In this document: positions 15,617 to 23,220 of the stretch, one piece after another | Layout of the letters: every line of letters begins with the position of its first letter | Numbering within the stretch: the stretch's first letter is position 1 | Source of the DNA: Rhodospirillaceae bacterium | GTDB lineage: Bacteria > Pseudomonadota > Alphaproteobacteria > UBA828 | DNA length: 23,544 bases | NCBI GenBank assembly: GCA_028819955.1 | Contig: JAPPKP010000442.1 | Location: 1 to 23,544 of the forward strand | Direction of reading: 5' to 3' | Notes under the pieces: generated by a model | What the model was told of the DNA's origin: nothing | Seen by the model: the letters and a program-made list of their open reading frames with translations, nothing else | The model's database searches: none | Translations under genes and position numbers: made by a program

Positions 15617-16969
15617 CTAACGTCGATATTGGGCGGCGGGGTGACGCGCCGAGAGCCGCGCCTCGCCGAAAAGCTTTTCGCGAAGCGTGCCCGGCGCGTA
15701 GTCGGACTGCACCAGCCCGCGCCGGCGCAGCTCCGGCACCACGCCCTCGATAAAGTCCGCGAAGGTGCCGGGCGTCACCGCGTAGACGATATTGAAGCCG
15801 TCCACGCCCGCCTCGTGCCAGGCCTGGAATTTGTCCGCGATCTGCTCGGGCGTGCCGGCGAGGAACTGGCCGGACGCGCGGGAGCGCACCAGGTCGCGGA
15901 AGGTGAGCGACTTGTCCGGCGCCGATTCGATCAGCCCCCGGACCACGCCCTGCATGGCGTCGGTCTCGAGGCTCGCGAGCGGCGCGTCGAGGTCGATCGC
16001 GCCGAGGTCCACGCCGACGCTGCCGCTCATGTGCGCGAGCCCGCCTTCGACGCTCGACTGCGCCGCGTAGTCCGCCGCCTTGGCTTTCGCTTCGGCCTCC
16101 GTTCCGCCCACCACCGGGGTCACGCCCTGGAAGAACAGGATGTCCCCGGGCTCCCGACCCCGGCGCACGGCGCGGGCGCGGATGTCCTGCACCACGCCGG
16201 TGGACGCCTTGAGGCTCCGCATAGAGGCGAACATGAAGACGCACTCGGCGTGGGTCGCGGCGAACTCCCGCCCGCGCTCCGACGAGCCGGCCTGGAAGAG
16301 CAGCGGGGTCCGCTGCGGCGAAGGCTCGGAGAGATGCGGCCCCTCGACCCGGTAGTACGCGCCGGCATGGTCGATGGAATGGATCTTGGCTGGGTCGGCG
16401 TAGCGGCCGCGCCCGGTGTCGCAGAGCACCGCGTCCTCCTCCCAGCTTTCTTCCCAGAGCTTGTAGGCGACCTCCAGATACTCCTCGGCGCGGGCGTAGC
16501 GCTCGTCATGGGGCGGAAGCCCGCCGAGGCCGAGATTGGTGCCGGCGTTCGGCAGGTAGGAAGTCACGATGTTCCAGGCAATTCGCCCCCGCGTGACGTG
16601 ATCCAGCGTCGAGATCTGGCGGGCGAAGGTGAAGGGCGGCACCTGGAGCACGGAGCTGGTGAAGGCGAAGCCGAGATGCTCGGTCGCCATCGCCATGGCC
16701 GGGATCAGCGGCATGGGGTCGTTCGCCGGGATCTGCACCGCCTCCTGGATCGCGGTCTCCGGCCCGCCGCGATAGAGGTCGTAGGCGCCGATCACGTCGG
16801 CGAGGAAGAGCGCGTCGAAGCCGCCCTTCTCCAGCAGCCGGGCGAGCTCGATCCAGGGCTCGATCCGGTTGAACTCGCGCTGGCGCGTGTCGTCCCGCAC
16901 CCAGAGGCCGTGCTGGATGTGGGAGACGCAGTTCATCGAGAACGCGTTGAGGTGGATGCGCTTCTGCAT
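15617..16969 (-). CDS. NtaA/SnaA/DszA-type FMN-dependent monooxygenase
   Basis: This 450-residue luciferase-like monooxygenase is of the NtaA/SnaA/DszA/DmoA group. It uses reduced FMN, supplied by a separate reductase, and O2 to attack substrates such as aminopolycarboxylates, sulfur compounds or cyclic metabolites. Group features are seen: the N-terminal HLNAFSMNC, FLADV (55-59), the stretch QVPPFTFARQISTLDHVTRG (109-128) with AWNIVTS (131-137), and the conserved LLFQAGSSERGREFAA. The length matches the group. The ATG at 16969 is preceded by GGAGG at 9 bases; an upstream in-frame start adds 8 residues. It lies upstream of the OsmC-like gene and divergent from the SDR gene. No flavin reductase is visible. 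The substrate cannot be named. Confidence 0.92.
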   Translation of the reverse strand: MQKRIHLNAFSMNCVSHIQHGLWVRDDTRQREFNRIEPWIELARLLEKGGFDALFLADVIGAYDLYRGGPETAIQEAVQIPANDPMPLIPAMAMATEHLGFAFTSSVLQVPPFTFARQISTLDHVTRGRIAWNIVTSYLPNAGTNLGLGGLPPHDERYARAEEYLEVAYKLWEESWEEDAVLCDTGRGRYADPAKIHSIDHAGAYYRVEGPHLSEPSPQRTPLLFQAGSSERGREFAATHAECVFMFASMRSLKASTGVVQDIRARAVRRGREPGDILFFQGVTPVVGGTEAEAKAKAADYAAQSSVEGGLAHMSGSVGVDLGAIDLDAPLASLETDAMQGVVRGLIESAPDKSLTFRDLVRSRASGQFLAGTPEQIADKFQAWHEAGVDGFNIVYAVTPGTFADFIEGVVPELRRRGLVQSDYAPGTLREKLFGEARLSARHPAAQYRR

Positions 16970-17041
16970 CGGCGTCCGCCTCCGGGACCGCAAACCAGCA
17001 TGGCACGCCTGCGCCTGCTGCGGAAAGCGGAGAGCGCCCCT

Positions 17042-17050
17042 TGCTATGAT
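17042..17050 (+). promoter_or_regulatory. Candidate extended -10 promoter of the SDR gene
   Basis: TGCTATGAT matches an extended -10 element (TGn followed by TATGAT) in the 149-bp region between the divergent monooxygenase and SDR genes. No good -35 box is seen 17 bp upstream, as is common for extended -10 promoters. Transcription would begin near 17057, giving a leader of about 62 bases. Confidence 0.3.
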
Positions 17051-17118
17051 AGTTGCGCACGGGGCGAGTCGTTTGCGCGCGCGGACGAGACCGGGCGCAG
17101 ACGACGGCGGGGGAGGCG

Positions 17119-17916
17119 ATGGCGGAAGATCGCACGGCAGAGCAGACGGTGGGCGTCGACGGCAAGGTGGTGCTGATTACCGGCGCATCGCGCGGCATCG
17201 GCGCCTGCTGCGTGCGCGCGCTGCTCGGCGGCGGCGCCTCCGTCGTCATCCACTACAACCAGAACCGGGCGGCGGCCGAGGCCCTGGCCGAAGCGGCGCC
17301 CGAGCGCTGCCACCTCGTGGGGACCGATCTGACGGACGAGGCAGCGCCCCAGTCACTCTGGCGGCAGGCGCTCGCCTGGCAGGGCCGGATCGACGTGCTG
17401 GTCAACAACGCGGCGGTCTACGAGGCGGAGCCCGCCTTTGCCGAAGACGACGCCTGGCCAGAGGCCTGGCGCGCGGTCTGGCAGCGCACGCTGCAGCTCA
17501 ACCTTCTGGCACCGGCCGAGCTGGCCACGCGCGCGGTCGCGCATTTCCAGTCGCGCGGCGAGGGCGGCATCCTGATCCACCTCTCGAGCCGGGCCGCGCA
17601 TCGGGGCGAGAAGCCGCTGCTCGGCTCCTACGCGGCGAGCAAGGGCGCCCTCAACGCGCTGAGCCACACCTTCGCCCGCACTCACGGGGGCGACGGCATC
17701 CTCTCCTACGCGGTGGCGCCGGGCTGGGTCGGCACCGACATGTCGTGGGACTACATCGACGAGACCGGCGACCGCGGCCCGCTCGGCGAGAACGCACTCG
17801 GCACCCTGATCCCACCCGAGGAGGTGGCGAACATCGTGACCTTCCTCGCCTCGGGTGCGGCGCGGCATGCCACCGGCACCGTCATCGACATCAACGGAGC
17901 GTCTTTCCCGCGCTAG
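17119..17916 (+). CDS. Short-chain dehydrogenase/reductase (SDR), classical type
   Basis: This 265-residue NAD(P)-dependent oxidoreductase has the cofactor motif TGASRGIG (21-28), NNAA (96-99), a catalytic serine at about 157-158, and Y171 and K175 in YAASK. The C-terminal end, ATGTVIDINGASFPR, is standard for the family. The start at 17119 gives the family length. It has a strong GGGAGG, but only 2 bases from the ATG, which is close; an upstream TTG at 17053 would add 22 residues. It is divergent from the flavin monooxygenase gene. The substrate is not readable; 3-oxoacyl or sugar/alcohol dehydrogenase activity would both fit. Confidence 0.92.
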   Translation: MAEDRTAEQTVGVDGKVVLITGASRGIGACCVRALLGGGASVVIHYNQNRAAAEALAEAAPERCHLVGTDLTDEAAPQSLWRQALAWQGRIDVLVNNAAVYEAEPAFAEDDAWPEAWRAVWQRTLQLNLLAPAELATRAVAHFQSRGEGGILIHLSSRAAHRGEKPLLGSYAASKGALNALSHTFARTHGGDGILSYAVAPGWVGTDMSWDYIDETGDRGPLGENALGTLIPPEEVANIVTFLASGAARHATGTVIDINGASFPR

Positions 17917-17961
17917 GGGACCGGCCCGTCGTGAGAGACGCGACAGACACGGAGGGCAACC

Positions 17962-19071
17962 ATGAAGGCAACCACAGGCGCAGCGGTGCTGGCCACGATT
18001 GGTCTGTTGGCACTTCCGGCTTGTGTGCACGATGACGGGGACGGCGCTTCAGACCGTCCAACGACCGGCGAAACGGACGAGGTCACGGAATTCTTCGACG
18101 ACCTGCTCGGGGCCAACCTGACTGAATTCCTCGACGAGTCGGCTCAGACAGAGATTTCGCCGCCCCTGTTTGGAACCGGAAGCACTGTTCAGTCCGCGAC
18201 CGTCAACGTGGCGGATGTTTCCAGCTTATCCACGAGCTTCGACGGCAGTGACCTGACCATCGCGGTATCGCGCGCTGATCGCAGTGCGCTGTCACTGGAC
18301 AGCCGTAGCGACGCCCTTGGCGCTCCCCACTCCGACGACTTACCTGTTGCGGGCCGCAGTGCTCAGGGTTGGGTCCTGTCTAAGGTCGACAACGAGGGCG
18401 TGTCGGCCGCGATCGTAACGGTGACTACGAACGACGGCGATGCAGCAGACTACCTGATGATGGGCTATTGGGAGCATATTGACTTGGATACGACCGAAGC
18501 CGACTTCATCCGCGTGGAGATCGGCGTGTTCGTCGATGGCCCCGAACTCTCCCTTCCATCCCCAGCTGGTTTGCCTGCCCAGGGAACGGCGTCATATTAC
18601 GGGCCGGCATGGGGCGCCTACTCCGTGCTCCATGGCACGGACACGGGGGTCGCTCCGGGCTCGACCGAGAGCGGCATGTTCAATTCGACCGTCGAGCTTG
18701 CGGCCGATTTTGCGGCCAACACCATCTCAGGATGTGTGGGCTGCCGCGATGGGGTCGCGCTGTTCGGGGAACTTTACGACGCGGACACCGGTGAAAGCAC
18801 CGAAGTCGTGTTTGAGGATTCCGGCTACTGGATGCAACTCGAAGCCTCCCCCCTCCGCGCGGACGGCACCTTCGACGACACGGAGATGAGCCTGCACAGC
18901 CGGGTGATTTCGATCGACAGCACGGAGGGCGCGTGGGGCGGGCGGTTCTCCAACATTCCCGACAGCGACGGCGACCCGCGTCTCGCAGCCGGCACTTTCG
19001 GTGCCCAGGCGACCAGCGCCGGCGGCAGCAAAGGCGCCTTCCTCGGCTCCTTCGTCGGCACGAAGGAGTAG
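17962..19071 (+). CDS. Lipoprotein with transferrin-binding-protein-like C-terminal barrel
   Basis: This 369-residue predicted lipoprotein has a signal peptide ending in the lipobox LPAC (C21 would be lipidated), followed by an acidic, low-complexity linker. The middle region is not recognised. The last ~160 residues have the pattern of the TbpB beta-barrel domain (PF01298): alternating glycine-rich strands such as GTASYYGPAWGAYS, ELAADFAANTISG, GAWGGRFSN, then AGTFGA and GAFLGSFVG near the end. Such proteins sit on the outer membrane and may bind iron, haem or other ligands. GGAGG lies 6 bases before the ATG. Codon choice looks less GC-biased than its neighbours, a hint of transfer or fast evolution. 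It follows the SDR gene by 45 bp but has no obvious functional link. The barrel assignment is moderate. Confidence 0.75.
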   Translation: MKATTGAAVLATIGLLALPACVHDDGDGASDRPTTGETDEVTEFFDDLLGANLTEFLDESAQTEISPPLFGTGSTVQSATVNVADVSSLSTSFDGSDLTIAVSRADRSALSLDSRSDALGAPHSDDLPVAGRSAQGWVLSKVDNEGVSAAIVTVTTNDGDAADYLMMGYWEHIDLDTTEADFIRVEIGVFVDGPELSLPSPAGLPAQGTASYYGPAWGAYSVLHGTDTGVAPGSTESGMFNSTVELAADFAANTISGCVGCRDGVALFGELYDADTGESTEVVFEDSGYWMQLEASPLRADGTFDDTEMSLHSRVISIDSTEGAWGGRFSNIPDSDGDPRLAAGTFGAQATSAGGSKGAFLGSFVGTKE

Positions 19072-19101
19072 ACGCTCCGTTAGGGCGCCGCCAGCCCGTC
19101 C

Positions 19102-19815
19102 TCACCGCCCCCGGCGCTCGTAGACGTTCGCTCTCGGCGTGGCGCCGATGCGGCGGGCGATGGCCTTCCACCGGGCACCGTGGCGGGCTTCGGGGCCGGC
19201 CAGCGCATGGGCGATCTCGTGCAGGATCGTGTCCCTGATCTCGGCCTCGCTCGCGTCGAGCGCGTGCGCCCGGCCGACGCGGATCACGCGGTCCTGAAAG
19301 TGGCAGTCTCCGAGACGCCGCTCGGCTTCGAGGAAGGCGAAGGTCCACGCGTCGAGACCGTGCTCGTCCATGAGCCCGCGCGCCATCGCGGCGATACTGG
19401 TCAGCCGCTCCGCACCGTTCCTCAAGCGCCCCTTGCCGGTGCCCGCGTCGCGTAAGCCCGCATAGGGCACGTTCCAGAGGGTCCGCCCCGCCCGCACCCG
19501 GGCCTGGGTCGGGTTGAGCTTCACGATCCTGCCCTGAAGCGGGCCTTCGGTGCTGGCGAACGTCACCCGATCGCCTACCCGCCAGCTGGCGCGTGCGGCG
19601 TCCTGCGGTGTCAGCATCGTCGCGCGGCGGGCGCGGCCGGAGGGCTTTAGCGCCGCCTCCGACACCTTCCAGAGAGTCTCGTCTGCGTCGATCACGGTGG
19701 CGAGTCGGCGCCGCCCCGGCCGGCGCAGGAGGTGCCCGTGGATTGTCCGCCCGCGATGACTGAAGCGCACTGCGTCGCCAATGGAGAGCGCCTGGTCTTC
19801 CCGGCCGTCGGCCAT
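19102..19815 (-). CDS. SprT-like zinc metalloprotease with tandem SH3-like repeats
   Basis: This 237-residue protein has a C-terminal SprT-like domain (PF10263). The zinc motif HEIAH is at 199-203 and a third ligand, H212, lies in the ARHGARWK segment, as expected for the H-G-x-x-W pattern. The cysteine pairs of the usual C-terminal zinc ribbon are missing. The first ~125 residues hold two similar SH3/KOW-like units: IGDAVRF...LWKVSEAALK (12-57) and VGDRVTF...LWNVPYAGLR (80-122). SprT/Spartan relatives can act on DNA-protein crosslinks; whether this one does is unknown. The ATG at 19815 was preferred over an in-frame start 27 bp upstream. It converges on the lipoprotein gene with a 30-bp gap. 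Confidence 0.85.
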   Translation of the reverse strand: MADGREDQALSIGDAVRFSHRGRTIHGHLLRRPGRRRLATVIDADETLWKVSEAALKPSGRARRATMLTPQDAARASWRVGDRVTFASTEGPLQGRIVKLNPTQARVRAGRTLWNVPYAGLRDAGTGKGRLRNGAERLTSIAAMARGLMDEHGLDAWTFAFLEAERRLGDCHFQDRVIRVGRAHALDASEAEIRDTILHEIAHALAGPEARHGARWKAIARRIGATPRANVYERRGR

Positions 19816-20049
19816 TCGCTGTGCCCCTCGGTCCCGCGGCATCCGGCTCGCGACTCGACGGCCGGTATACCAAGACTTCTACAAGAAACGGCGACCGATT
19901 GGGCCCCGCATCGACGAATAAAGAGGCAAGTCACCCCCTCCCACCATGTGCGTCGCGACGTCCGTTTTGCCTAGTTTTTCAGGCATAACGGCAGCAATCG
20001 TGCACCGGGTAAGAGCATAGAGCCCGAACCCATTCTCCCCATTGACGTA

Positions 20050-20077
20050 TTGACAAAGGAGTTCCGACGGTTACAAG
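20050..20077 (+). promoter_or_regulatory. Candidate serS promoter giving a very short leader
   Basis: A consensus -35 box TTGACA (20050-20055) is followed after 16 bp by TACAAG (20072-20077), a partial -10 match. Transcription would start close to 20084, only a few bases before the serS ATG at 20088, so the mRNA would be nearly leaderless. This agrees with the lack of a well-placed Shine-Dalgarno: AAGGAG at 20056-20061 is 26 bases away. The remainder of 19816-20049 shows nothing I recognise. Confidence 0.3.
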
Positions 20078-20087
20078 CCCAGCCGTC

Positions 20088-21356
20088 ATGTTCAGCGCCC
20101 GGTGGATTCGCGAGAACGGCGCCGCGTTCGATGCAGGCCTCGCCCGGCGCGGCGTGGAGCCGCATGCCGACAAGGTGCTCGCGCTCGACGCACAGCACCG
20201 CGCGGCCCAGGCGAAATTTCAAGAAGAGCAGCATACCCGCAACTGGTTGTCGAAGGAGATCGGCGCTGCTCGCTCGCGCGGTGAGGACACCGGGGCCCTT
20301 CAAGCCGAAGTCAAGGCAGTAAAGGAAGTAGCCCAAGCGCGAGAGCGGGACGTGAGGGAGCGCGCGGCCGAGCTTGAGGAACTGATGGCGGGTCTCCCCA
20401 ATCTGCCGGCCGCCGACGTGCCCGACGGCGCCGACGAGAGCGCCAATGTCGAGATCAGGCGCTGGGGCGAGCCGGCGCACGCGGAGGGCGGCGCGAAGCA
20501 GCACTTCGAGATCGGCGAGGCTCTCGGGCTCATGGACTTCGAGCGGGCGGCCAAGCTCTCGGGCTCCCGCTTCGTCGTGCTCTCCGGCGCGCTCGCGCGG
20601 CTGGAGCGGGCGCTGGCGGCCTTCATGCTGGACATGCACACCTCCGAGTTCGGCTACACCGAGACCGCGCCGCCGCTGCTGGTGCGCGACGCCGCCGCCT
20701 TCGGCACGGGCAACCTGCCCAAGTTCGAGGAGGACCTGTTCCACACCGACGACGGCTTCTGGCTGATCCCGACGGCCGAGATGCCGCTCACCAACCTCGC
20801 AGCCGGCGAGATCCTGGGCGAAGACGCGCTGCCGCTCCGCTTCACCGCCTACACGCCCTGCTTCCGGGCCGAGGCCGGTGCCGCGGGCAAGGACACCCGG
20901 GGCATGCTGCGCCAGCACCAGTTCTCCAAGGTCGAGCTGGTGAGCGTGACCCGCCCGGAGGACTCGGAAGCCGAGCACGAGCGCATGACCGCCTGCGCCG
21001 AGGAGGTGTTGAAGCGCCTCGGCCTCGCCTACCGGGTGGTGGTGCTGTGCGCCGGCGACATGGGCTTCTCGGCCCGCAAGACCTACGACATCGAGGTCTG
21101 GCTGCCGGGGCAGAAGCGCTACCGCGAAATATCGAGCTGCTCCAACTGCTGGGACTTTCAGGCGCGGCGGATGAACGCGCGCTATCGCAAGGCCGGAGTG
21201 AGGCAGACGCAGTTCGTCCACACGCTCAACGGCTCGGCGCTCGCGGTCGGCCGCACCCTGGTCGCCGTGCTCGAGACCTACCAGCAGGAGGGCGGCGGCG
21301 TGACTGTGCCCGAGGCGCTCCGCCCCCATATGGGCAGCCTGGAGGCGATCGGCTGA
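20088..21356 (+). CDS. serS: Seryl-tRNA synthetase
   Basis: This 422-residue class II aminoacyl-tRNA synthetase charges tRNA-Ser (and tRNA-Sec where present) in the cytoplasm. The N-terminal [17 protein letters not shown] (6-22) and a long charged helical hairpin (about 28-105) form the tRNA-binding arm. Motif 2 is [16 protein letters not shown] (258-273) with [10 protein letters not shown] following. Motif 3 is [16 protein letters not shown] (381-396). [10 protein letters not shown] (228-237) is the TxE loop that reads serine. The length is normal. The ATG lacks a nearby Shine-Dalgarno. The stop overlaps the surE start by one base (TGATG), so the two are coupled. Confidence 0.98.
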   Translation: MFSARWIRENGAAFDAGLARRGVEPHADKVLALDAQHRAAQAKFQEEQHTRNWLSKEIGAARSRGEDTGALQAEVKAVKEVAQARERDVRERAAELEELMAGLPNLPAADVPDGADESANVEIRRWGEPAHAEGGAKQHFEIGEALGLMDFERAAKLSGSRFVVLSGALARLERALAAFMLDMHTSEFGYTETAPPLLVRDAAAFGTGNLPKFEEDLFHTDDGFWLIPTAEMPLTNLAAGEILGEDALPLRFTAYTPCFRAEAGAAGKDTRGMLRQHQFSKVELVSVTRPEDSEAEHERMTACAEEVLKRLGLAYRVVVLCAGDMGFSARKTYDIEVWLPGQKRYREISSCSNCWDFQARRMNARYRKAGVRQTQFVHTLNGSALAVGRTLVAVLETYQQEGGGVTVPEALRPHMGSLEAIG

Positions 21357-22111
21357 TGCGCATCCTCGTTAGCAACGACGACGGCATCGACGCGCCCGGC
21401 ATCAAGGTGCTGGAGCGCGTGGCGCGCGGCCTCTCCAAGGACGTCTGGGTCGTGGCGCCCGAGACCCAGCAGAGCGCCGCCTCCCATTCGCTGACGCTGC
21501 ACCGTCCGCTGCGTCTCCGCAAGATTTCGCGGCGCCGCTACGCCGTCAACGGCACACCCACCGACTGCGTCTTCCTCGCCTTCAACAAGATCATGGCCGA
21601 CGGGAAGCCCGACCTGGTGCTCTCCGGCGTCAATGACGGCCCCAATGTGGGTGAGGACGTGACCTATTCCGGTACCATCGCGGCGGCGATGGAGGCGACC
21701 CTGTTCGGCGCGCCGGCGGTGGCGCTCAGCCAGGCCTACGGGGACGGCCGCAGGCATCATTGGGCAACCGCTGAGCAATGGGCCGGGCGTCTCCTGCCGA
21801 TTCTGATCGAGCGCGGATGGCCCAAGCGTGTCCTCATCAACGTGAATTTTCCCGATTTGCCGGCTGCCGAGGTGCGCGGGATCAGGGTGGTGCGCCAGGG
21901 ATTGCACGCGCTCGACGACACCCTGGAGGAGCGGATCGACCCCCGGGGCAGGCCCTACTACTGGATCGGTGCGCAGTTGCCTGCGGCCGGCAGTGGGCAG
22001 CGCGGCACCGATATGAGCGCAATCGACGAGGGCTACGTCGCGGTCACCCCGCTCCACATGGACCTCACCCACCGGCGAACCCTGACATGGCTGCGGGAGG
22101 TCATCGAATGA
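21356..22111 (+). CDS. surE: 5'/3'-nucleotidase SurE
   Basis: This 251-residue divalent-metal-dependent nucleotidase/exopolyphosphatase of stationary-phase survival dephosphorylates nucleoside monophosphates. Seen: the N-terminal metal site ILVSNDDGIDAPG (D8, D9), SAASHSLT, NGTPTDCV, the nucleotide-site motif SGVNDGPN and YSGTIAAAMEA. The length is typical of SurE. The ATG overlaps the serS stop by one base, and the surE stop overlaps the next gene's start as ATGA, so all three are one coupled operon. In many alphaproteobacteria a pcm (L-isoaspartate methyltransferase) gene follows surE; it is missing here. Confidence 0.98.
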   Translation: MRILVSNDDGIDAPGIKVLERVARGLSKDVWVVAPETQQSAASHSLTLHRPLRLRKISRRRYAVNGTPTDCVFLAFNKIMADGKPDLVLSGVNDGPNVGEDVTYSGTIAAAMEATLFGAPAVALSQAYGDGRRHHWATAEQWAGRLLPILIERGWPKRVLINVNFPDLPAAEVRGIRVVRQGLHALDDTLEERIDPRGRPYYWIGAQLPAAGSGQRGTDMSAIDEGYVAVTPLHMDLTHRRTLTWLREVIE

Positions 22112-23214
22112 TCGGCTGCATCCGTGAGACTGGACCGGTCGCGCCGCTTGCTGGCGCCGCCTTGATGGCAACGATGCTCGTGGGACTAAGCGCCTGCGGG
22201 AGTCTTCCCTTCAGTTTGCACGAGGAGACGGCCGCACGGTCCTTCCAGGCCGTTGCGGCGCCAGCGGCGGTGGCGCATCGCGGTCCCGCGCCGGAGGAGA
22301 GGATGCCCCCGCCCTTCGCGGCGGCCGGGCCCCATGGGCCGCCACCGTTGCCGCGGGATAGGCCGGCTCTCGTGCTGACGGTCGAGCCCGGCGACTCCGT
22401 CGGAGGCATCGCGCAGCGCTACGGTGTGACAGCGACCGCGATCATCGTGCTCAACGAGCTGAGCCACCCCTACTGGCTGCACACCGGCCAGCGGCTCGCG
22501 GTGCCTCGCGCGGGCTATGCCGTCGCCCGGCGCGACGAGCCGCCGGCGGATGCATCGCGCTATGCGAATGGAGAGCCGGCCATGGTTGTCGCCGCGATCG
22601 AGGTCGAGCCCGCGGCGCCGGCTCGCGTGGAGCCCGAGCATCCGGCACCGGTGGTTCAGGCGGAGCCCGAGGAGTCCGTACCGACGATCCAGGCGGAACC
22701 TGCGGCACCGGAGCCGCCGCGATCCCGCGCGACTCGCCTGGCGCGAGCGGAGCCGGAAGCGACACCGCCCAGGCCGACGCTCTACGCGCTGGCGCGGCAG
22801 CCCGAGTCGGACCGGGTGCCGCTTCCGCCCACGCGCAACACCTTCCTCTGGCCGGTCGAAGGCAGCGTGATCTCCGGCTTCGGCGCCAAGCCGGGCGGCA
22901 AGCACAATGACGGGATCAACATCGCAGCGCCGGTCGGCAGCGCGGTCCGCGCCGCGCAAACCGGCGTGGTGGCCTACGCCGGCAACGAGCTTAGGGGGTA
23001 CGGCAACCTCGTGCTGATCCGCCACGACGGCGGCTGGATGACGGCCTACGCCCACAACGACGCGCTCCTGGTGGGCAAGGGGGACGTGGTGCGGCGTGGC
23101 CAGGTGATCTCGCACTCGGGCAGGTCGGGCGGCGTCTCGCGCCCGCAGGCCCATTTCGAGATTCGGCACGACGGCGAGCCGCAGGACCCGCTTCGCCTGC
23201 TGACCCGCAAGTAG
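22108..23214 (+). CDS. NlpD-like LysM/M23 lipoprotein with degenerate metal site
   Basis: This 368-residue cell-envelope lipoprotein has a signal sequence ending in the lipobox LSAC (C30 lipidated). It then has a LysM peptidoglycan-binding domain (about 88-133), a long Pro/Glu/Ala-rich linker (about 140-240), and a C-terminal LytM/M23 domain (about 246-364). In the M23 domain the zinc site is incomplete. The usual H-x-G-x-D stretch reads HNDGIN (266-271) with asparagine at the aspartate position, and the usual HLH reads QAH (347-349). This pattern, with LysM, matches NlpD/EnvC-type proteins that activate amidases at division sites rather than cutting peptidoglycan themselves. The start overlaps surE by 4 bp. 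The role is inferred from family and degeneracy. Confidence 0.9.
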   Translation: MIGCIRETGPVAPLAGAALMATMLVGLSACGSLPFSLHEETAARSFQAVAAPAAVAHRGPAPEERMPPPFAAAGPHGPPPLPRDRPALVLTVEPGDSVGGIAQRYGVTATAIIVLNELSHPYWLHTGQRLAVPRAGYAVARRDEPPADASRYANGEPAMVVAAIEVEPAAPARVEPEHPAPVVQAEPEESVPTIQAEPAAPEPPRSRATRLARAEPEATPPRPTLYALARQPESDRVPLPPTRNTFLWPVEGSVISGFGAKPGGKHNDGINIAAPVGSAVRAAQTGVVAYAGNELRGYGNLVLIRHDGGWMTAYAHNDALLVGKGDVVRRGQVISHSGRSGGVSRPQAHFEIRHDGEPQDPLRLLTRK

Positions 23215-23220
23215 AGAAGT

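Noticed and set aside
15629..17176. 515-codon plus-strand open frame opposite the flavin monooxygenase
   Set aside because: The monooxygenase on the minus strand has family motifs along its length; the plus-strand translation is His/Arg-rich with no similarity I recognise.
19971..21329. 452-codon minus-strand open frame opposite serS
   Set aside because: serS is unmistakable on the plus strand, and the antisense translation is low complexity.
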